The notes under the pieces are model-generated. The model saw nothing but the letters and a program-made list of their open reading frames with translations, was not told where the DNA came from and did not search any database. Below are positions 58,131 to 64,000 of a DNA stretch of 64,000 nucleotides, one piece after another (the first letter of the stretch is position 1; each line of letters opens with the position of its first letter). The position numbers were made by a program, and so were the translations under genes. The DNA is from Isoetes taiwanensis (taxonomy: Eukaryota; Streptophyta; Lycopodiopsida; Isoetales; Isoetaceae). The stretch lies in assembly GCA_021234155.1 (NCBI GenBank), contig JAJEKV010000180.1:728506-792505 (forward strand), written 5' to 3'.

Positions 58131-58191
58131 GACGTGGAATTCTGGCATCCAAGATATGGGCCATTTTGAGACCCCAAATCCGCCCTAATGT

Positions 58192-60580
58192 GCCTGCAAT
58201 CCTGTTAAATAAATCCTGATATTTTTTAACTTCCCAAATCGTACTAAAGGCGCGCATGTCAATAAAGACCATCGTTGCATTTCTTGCGCAGGTGCTGTGA
58301 CGGGAATGCCTGCCGTAGTTACATGATGCACTGAGTTTCTTTTGGTCTTCAGTAGCAGTGCTTCCTCTGGCACGATTATAGATCTGATTGCCTCCAAAAA
58401 GGCACTAGGAAGATTACCCTGGACGTTTTCTTTATTGTAATTTGCCTTTATGTATTCAAAATCCGTATCTGAGATGCTCAAAATCCTATCCTCGGTCAAA
58501 TCTGGAAAATGAGACACCAACTCTTCGAAAGTGGCATATTCTTTGTCCAGCATATTGTTTGCATAGGATAGCACTTCACGGCGCATGAGAGTTAGTGTCC
58601 TAATATCTAGGGCTCATTTGTCCGGAAAAACCGAATCTCAAGATAACCTTCTTGAACCTTCAAGAAGGTTTTGCCTTCCAAAATCTCATCCATCAATAAG
58701 GAAACTTCATCGTTATTCATCCCACGGAGATACCTAAGAAAGGTCTTATTAAAGAATTCCTTGCTGGGCTTACCTGGTAATTCTCCATGGTCGTCCTTCA
58801 CTACGTCCGCCCAATGAGCAACAACCACGTTAGCTTCGACTAAGTCGATTCCAAAGATAAAATAAATTGCTTCTCATCTTTTAATTCTTTGACCTTCAAA
58901 GTAGTGGTCGCATAACATCAACAAAATCACGAAAAAAGCGGTGGTTAGGATGCGGCCGCGATCTTTTCAAGCTATAAGAGCGAAATAAAGCAAAGTGTAG
59001 CAAAAAAATACCTTCCACGCCCGGGTTTCTCTTTGTTCGGTTGGGCCTTGTGGTGGGCGACCAAAAGCTTTGTGTTGATTTTCATTTGTTGGAGTTTTTC
59101 GATAAGAGGCTCCTTGTAAACGATGATCGGCTATTATTTCGTTTACCTTTGTATAGAGAGCTGGATATATTCTTTATCCGTGAGATTTCCATTCGGGATC
59201 TGGATCTCCTCCTCGCATAGGCTTTAGCAAACTCGGGCGTTGGCGATCTCTCTTACCATTGAAAGGAGAACACGGCGGCAAAGATGTTGTGGTTTCGGAT
59301 ATAATATAAAATTTTTTTCCAACGGATCCTCCGGCTTTGACCAAGTTACTTTCGTTCTTGCATGGAACATTAAGTGTCACCGCCGACCACACGCACAAGA
59401 AAGCAAAGAATGAAACTACTTACCGTGTAATAGGATCGAAAGGCACCAAGTCTGCGGTGTGAGAACTTCAGTTGGACATGTTTTGAAGCTCTTGACCAAC
59501 GCGTGTGCACATGGTCATTGGGCGAGTCTGTAAGCGTCATATAGGGCAGATTCACAATAAAAATCTTGACCGTCATAAACCGGTTTACACCCATAGGATA
59601 AAACTTTTAAATTGCTCCGGTTTCCGTCTTTGTGCGCTTTCGGCCAAGTTTCTTTTCTTCTTCTGGATTAAATTTTAAAGCATCGGGAATCCTAGTGGCT
59701 GTCGGCCACGTAAGAGCAGATGATGCTGCATTGTGTCGGTCAGATGCCGAAGGAGTTGTGGACGTGGATGCGGTCTCTACATTGCCCAATGGCAATTTTA
59801 TTTTAAATGGTCTGATTTTTACGGGGCCGGAGGATCAGCAGTCTGCCGCATAATCATCTTGGGCGTCGTGGGATCGACAACGGCAGAAGCAGTGGGGTTA
59901 AGAGGTGTAATGGGGTCTTCGAGCTCAACAGGGGACTTAGGAGCAGATGATTCGCCTATTGTAGCTAATGGGATGACGCTCCTTTTCTTCGCTGTCGCTC
60001 GCAACCAGTTGGTATCCATCCTCTGTGGCATCTTGTTGTCTCTTGTGGCCTTGATAGCACAGGACGGAGGTTTTTTGTCGGAGGCTAAGCCATTTCTGCA
60101 TTTACTGAAGCCTACCAGTATATCCCTGTTTCCTTTAACACCTGACAGCGCTAATAAATCGTAGGAAGGGAGGGTCCAGCCAAAGCCCTTTGCGCTAGTT
60201 GGTGCCCCTTTACCACTGGCAGGTTTGTTCGTCTTGCTTGCAAGCATCATATTCGGGTCATAGCTTTGCCAGCGTAAAATGTACTCAACAAATGCCAACT
60301 GTTGTGTGTCTTCCACACTGCAGATAAGGGCGTCCTGGACGTTGTTCTTCGTCCCCTCCCACATGGCTATGACGATACCCATTTGTTCAGACGATTCCAT
60401 ATCCTTGCCATTCCTTATAAATAGGCATAAATCCTTTCTTCGATCACCTTTTGTCTGCGGTATAGCCTGCACAATTTCTATGCACCACCTACGGCTAGGG
60501 CCTGGAGTTACTATGCGAATGGGCTCCACGTTGGGGCCATGGTACAACTCCAGAGCTGCAGAGAAAAAACGTATCAACAA
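58192..60580 (-). pseudogene. Amino-methyltransferase-like gene, upstream part (multi-exon, broken)
   Basis: Blocks on the minus strand, in order. 60557-59819, after a TTTTTTCTCTGCAG acceptor: LELYHGPNVEPIRIVTPGPS, FVEYILRWQSYDPNMM, then a Ser/Pro/Lys-rich linker. 59795-59424: LKFNPEEEKKLGRKRTKTE, an in-frame TAA at 59609-59607, FMTVKIFIVNLPYMTL, donor GTAAGT. From 59356: ESNLVKAGGSVGKKFYIISE. Then NLTDKEYIQLSIQR, IEKLQQMKINTKLLVAHHKA, FGIDLVEANVVVAHWADVVK, KEFFNKTFLRYLRGMNNDEV, and MLDKEYATFEELVSHFPDLT (58586 on). Last, after a frame change, ATMVFIDMRAFSTIWEVKKY up to the TIR element. VNLPY followed by KAGGS resembles motif IV of permuted (beta-type) amino-methyltransferases, with motif I downstream at 53216-54131. 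A stop and frameshifts mark it as a pseudogene. Confidence 0.5.
58952..58972 (+). repeat. CpG-rich palindromic motif, copy 1
   Basis: GCGGCCGCGATCTTTTCAAG followed by C. It belongs to the dispersed 25-bp motif GATCGCGGYCGCGATC plus TTNTCAAGC. It lies in an intron-like gap of the methyltransferase-like gene. Confidence 0.75.
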
Positions 60581-60619
60581 AAATATTCGGAGGCATAGAC
60601 AACCTAAGAGATAAAGAAA

Positions 60620-60952
60620 ATCGCGACCGCGATTTCTCCAAGCACTTGGAGATAGGTAGTTGACACTATTGACAAAAAATTCAAATCAAGAACATTATTG
60701 ACGAAGTTCTTCTAAAAGGAAGCGCGGCCGCGATTTGTTCAAGAACCATAAACCATAAAATATTAACATGGCGCCAACCTAACCATTTAGAACTAAACAA
60801 AAGCGCGGCGGCGTTTCTGACAAGCACGCACAGTTCCTACCTACACCCTGAAATTCCTAAAGGAGATCGCGGCCGCGATCCTTCGAACAAGGCCTTTGCT
60901 ATATCTGTTGGAGGCCAAGCTCAGAAGGATCGCGGTCGCGATCGTGTCGAGC
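60620..60952 (+). repeat. Cluster of five CpG-rich palindromic motifs
   Basis: Copies at 60620 (ATCGCGACCGCGATTTCTCC), 60721 (AGCGCGGCCGCGATTTGTTC), 60802 (AGCGCGGCGGCGTTTCTGAC), 60865 (GATCGCGGCCGCGATCCTTC) and 60928 (GATCGCGGTCGCGATCGTGT). Each is followed by RAGC or RAAC. A partial AAAGCGCGG lies at about 61010. The flanks between copies are unrelated and AT-rich, so this is a recurring short motif rather than a tandem repeat. Spacing 62-101 bp. It lies just upstream of the first recognised methyltransferase-like exon. Confidence 0.8.
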
Positions 60953-61099
60953 GTGGCCGCCCCTAAAACTATGTCATGAAGTGCTCGACTCCAGCACTGC
61001 TAAAAGAAAGCGCGGAAATTACCTTGTTGGAGGACTAGCTGGCGAGCCATGAAGGCGCTGATTCTTGGACACAGGCGCGGCTTCCGGTCGAGGCGCTTG

Positions 61100-62640
61100 T
61101 GGAGCGGTCAACACAACAGAAATTTTGATTTTTGAGTGAAACAGTGTGAAAAGAAGCTGCAATGAAGACGTATGGGCTCAAAATCGACCAAAGTGCATAG
61201 TTACAAGGTTATTTTGAAAATTTTGATGCTTATATTATTGAAGACCATTAGAAATTCGAATTTTAATGGTAAGGAGAAAGCACAAAGGATGTGATTGGAG
61301 GAGATAGGAGATCAAGGATCGCTTAGGTGTCAAAATCTTGGAGCTTAAGGAAGTTTTCCACATGGAGGGCAAAGATTGTATTTTTTAAAGGCCCAGATTT
61401 TATTGGAATTGTATAAGAGAAATTCAACGTGAATGAAAAAACTACCTGTTTTGTGCCTATTCGTGTGCTCTCTGCTGCTTGCTTGAGCATCTGGTATGAT
61501 TCTGGTCCATCACTGCGTGTGCATGATGTCTTCCTTTCTAGTTTATGATGATGCTATTGTGTGTGAATGAATAACCCTTTTGTGCGTGAGTGTTGTGAAG
61601 AAATCTAAGTTAAATAAATTCTGTCTGATGGTATTGGCAGCAAGTTTTCCAAAGGATTTACCCTGAAGGAAATCCTTTGTGATACTTGTGCATCTTTTGT
61701 ATTTGTCTTGAATCTGTGGGAGCATTAAGTTATAATAAGAATCTAAATTGAATGAATAAAAAATCAGAGATAAGAAGAGAAAGAAAATTATGTTAAATGT
61801 GCTGCTGCTCTGTTCTAATCTTCTCTGTAGTTCTGCTATAAATTAATCAGGAAGAATTTAGAAGAATTTAGAAGCCGGATTTGTTGGTCCTTTGCCATAA
61901 AACAGCCCATGCTTGGAAGATATAGCCTGCAAACAACCCAGAATTGCAGCCATTTCCCTGTTGCCTAAGAATCCAAGCTATAGAGCAAATCGGCCTGGGT
62001 GTTTTCAGAAAATGGTTACCTGCTTCTTGAACCTTTATCATGCCATAGTTAGGACCTGAAGAAGCCGGAAATCTGAACCTAACTCAGTCTACTAATTATT
62101 AGAGCCAAGAATTCGCTGTCCATTCTGCAGAAACCGTTACCTGGTGAAGGCTCAACCTGAGAAGAGAAAAACCGAGCAGAGGAAGGAGGGAAATGGCCGA
62201 TTTGATCAGGCCATAGCAGAGAAAGTGAGGAGTGGAATCGATTGAAGAGGAGGAAGCCGGATTTGTGCATGGCCGCTGCCCTTTCTCGAACAGGTTACAG
62301 GTTTTTGCCCTAAATAAAATTTTCAACGTGAAACCCTAACTAAATGTTACCTTAACAATTTTATAAGTCCAACAATTCCATAAGTAATAAGTTAAACCTT
62401 GTAATTTCACTATACATAAAAGAAGAAGATAAAATTAAAATACAAGGAGAACATTACTCTAAGACCATGTGATGCTAAAACAAATCAAGGATAATAAATA
62501 TTACGAGTTTGCACTCACATAATAATTAATGCAAGGAGTAAAAGGAAGCGGTGCGGCTAGGCTTAAGGGGTATAACGGAAGCTATGAGCCTAGTTGTGGT
62601 GGTGTTGGCGTAAGTAATTAACGGAATTATATTTTTTGCT
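61100..62640. other. Noncoding stretch
   Basis: No gene recognised. Two related phrases, GTTACCTGCTTCTTGAACCT (about 62018) and GTTACCTGGTGAAGGCTCAA (about 62138), and a GAAGAATTTA repeat near 61851. Minus-strand frames at 62079-62326 have no motif. Confidence 0.4.
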
Positions 62641-62769
62641 GTCATTCGTATTATTATTTTGTCATCCATTGCCTAAGAACTCTGTCGGGCTTGGGGTAGG
62701 TTGACCCGGCTAACAGCGCTGAAAATATTCGCGAGAATTCTAGAAAGTGTTTATATATAGGGATTGAAT

Positions 62770-63050
62770 TTATGACGGGCGCGGGTATTAATGACGGGCG
62801 CATTAATGACTGCCGGGTATTAATGACTGCCGGGTATTAATTACGGGCGCATTAATGACTGACGGGTATTTATGACTGACGGGTATTAATGACTGACGGG
62901 CGCATTAATGACGCCGTGAACATTGTGGGTAAATAGTGAATGGGCTTGACAACGACGGGCGTTAATATTTCCGTGCATTATTTCCGGGCATTAATGACTG
63001 AGATCCGCATAAATGACGACGTACAGATGTCTGACGGACGACAGGAGGGC
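62770..63050. repeat. Minisatellite-like TTAATGACNGNCGGG repeats
   Basis: From 62770 to 62925 short units of about 17-20 bp alternate GACGGGCGCATTAATGAC, TGCCGGGTATTAATGAC and TGACGGGTATTTATGAC. More diverged units (GGGCATTAATGACTGAG, TAAATGACGACG) continue to about 63050. Confidence 0.88.
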
Positions 63051-63662
63051 GTAAGGATGGGATGAAATTGACGGTTCCGCTCTGGATGTCTTTATGTGAC
63101 CAACAGTCAACGTCAAGATAATGTCATGTCGTAACCATAATTACTCATGCAGGGAGACGATAACTGCATTTCCGAATTCAAATTCAAACATTTTCGAATT
63201 CAAATTCATACATTTTGAATTTGCATTCAGAACCCAGTGAGAAACTTATTCAGAGGCGCTTCATTCCAATTTTGTGGGCGCTCCGTTGCCGATTGTGGGC
63301 GCTGTTTGTTGTTTTGTGGGCGATGTGCCTGTGGGAGCAGGCGACCTCAGATTTGCGAAGTTTTTGGTCGATTCGAAAGGTTCGATTCTATTTCCTATAT
63401 CTGCGTATTTCCTGTTCGATTCAATTTTCAGTTTGCCTGTTAAGATGCATATGTAGATGCATGTTCAGATGCATGTTATGATGCCCCTTGCTTTGCATCT
63501 ATTTGGTATGCATATCCGTGGAGTTCTCTATTGAATTTGTGGAGTTCTCGATTGAATCTGAAGCACACGTTGAGTAGTTTGCCCACCTGATGCAAAACTT
63601 GGCTATACACTTCTCCATTTGCCACATCATTTGTTAAGGGGGCATTCATTTGATTTATTTAC
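63051..63662. other. Noncoding stretch
   Basis: Holds a short duplication (CGAATTCAAATTCAAACATT at about 63172, CGAATTCAAATTCATACATT at about 63195) and repeated AGATGCAT words (63443-63480). Overlapping open frames at 63215-63481 in all three plus frames are Cys/Phe-rich and look non-coding. Confidence 0.45.
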
Positions 63663-64000
63663 GAAGGGGGACATTAGCATGATTCATTGATGTTTCATCC
63701 TGAAGCAGCATTTCAAAGGCTCGTCATTGGTCACATAGTTTCATCTCAGTAAGATCGCGGTGGCGATCTTGTCAAGCCACTTCAGTTATCCGATCATAAT
63801 CACTTCAGATGCATGTTTAGATCCCTGTTTCGGTGCATGTTTAGATGCCTGTTTCTTTACGAAGGAGAATATTATCATGATTCATTGATGTTTTATCCTG
63901 AAACAGCAATTCAAAGGCTCACCATTGGTCAAAACGTTTCACCTCACCAAAATCGCCGCGGCGATCTTCTCGAGCAAATTTAAGGTAATATGTGCTCTCA
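63663..64000. repeat. Direct repeat (spacing 198) carrying the palindromic motif
   Basis: GAAGGGGGACATTAGCATGA (63663) and GAAGGAGAATATTATCATGA (63861) start two related segments. Both contain TTCATTGATGTTT..ATCCTGAA, CAAAGGCTC.YCATTGGTCA and then the palindromic motif (63753-63777 GATCGCGGTGGCGATCTTGT; 63951-63975 AATCGCCGCGGCGATCTTCT). The second copy runs to the window edge. This ties the motif to a longer dispersed repeat. Confidence 0.85.

Larger units (their letters stand above)
54132..58191. mobile_element. TIR element of 4060 bp inserted in the methyltransferase-like gene
   Basis: Ends are inverted repeats. ACATTAGGGCGGATTTGGGG (then TCTGAAAATGGCC) starts at 54132, and its reverse complement ends at 58191, 33 bp with one mismatch. 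Weaker inverted similarity extends inwards (CCACGTCAT, GAYTTACTTGG). Leaving out the element and one flanking C joins the host reading frame (DLFNRIAG to KVYHLVIF). No transposase found. The interior is AT-rich with the hairpin array 55620-57380. Long, imperfect TIRs suggest a Mutator-like or other non-autonomous DNA transposon, but a clear target duplication longer than 1 bp was not seen, so the superfamily is open. Confidence 0.72.

Noticed and set aside
57545-58148. Genes inside the right end of the TIR element
   Set aside because: Overlapping frames, no motif or splice structure, composition as expected by chance.
59733-60164. Plus-strand 143-aa ORF
   Set aside because: Lies antisense to the longer methyltransferase-like exon, which has splice signals and protein-like composition.

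Overview
The window looks like repeat-rich nuclear DNA of a land plant. Very sparse genes, several LINE lineages, Ty3/gypsy and Ty1/copia pieces with tRNA-Met primer sites, a CACTA-type MITE, a Helitron and several PPR fragments with plant PLS-type repeats all fit. A fern or other seed-free plant with a large genome is my best guess, from the PPR style and the LINE load, but it is inference. No bacterial-type operons, rRNA, convincing tRNA or CRISPR array was seen.

Layout. 1-1746: degraded LINE (family A, plus strand). About 3300-6650: the one clearly intact host gene, an EBF-like F-box/LRR protein of ethylene signalling (CDS 4174-5961). 6655-9190: second LINE-A copy. 9191-14500: mostly noncoding, with short tandem duplications. 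14507-20880: three gypsy gag/protease blocks in alternating orientation, the last with an open 539-aa ORF, a primer-binding site and part of an LTR. 20880-21690: PPR pseudogene. 22080-26345: copia remnant split by a pair of related insertions (22923-25272). 26351-26536: CACTA-type MITE with an AGA target duplication. 26540-27370: LINE-B endonuclease fragment. 27532-33168: a Helitron (minus strand) with both termini visible, carrying PPR and other exon fragments and a 439-bp tandem duplication. 34600-40345: longest LINE-A copy (5' UTR, ORF1, endonuclease, RT, tail), badly mutated. 40540-42180: LINE-B and LINE-A 3' ends. 43980-46960: a LINE-B copy whose 5' half is inverted (twin-priming pattern). 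47247-47690: long foldback repeat. 47990-48960: PPR gene fragment. 49965-51722: LINE-A copy with an open 483-aa RT ORF. 51999-52763: DUS1-type dihydrouridine synthase pseudogene. 52763-53230: LINE-B 3' end. 53216-60580: a broken multi-exon gene (minus strand) with features of an amino-methyltransferase of the DNA methylase N-4/N-6 type, split by a 4060-bp element with terminal inverted repeats (54132-58191) that holds an array of hairpin units. 58950-61000 and 63660-64000: eight copies of a 25-bp CpG-rich palindromic motif.

The genes do not form a pathway: EBF is the only confidently functional host gene, and the rest is a record of nested insertion and gene decay. The most novel-looking parts are the methyltransferase-like gene with its palindromic motif family, the TIR element with hairpin units, and the gene-carrying Helitron.
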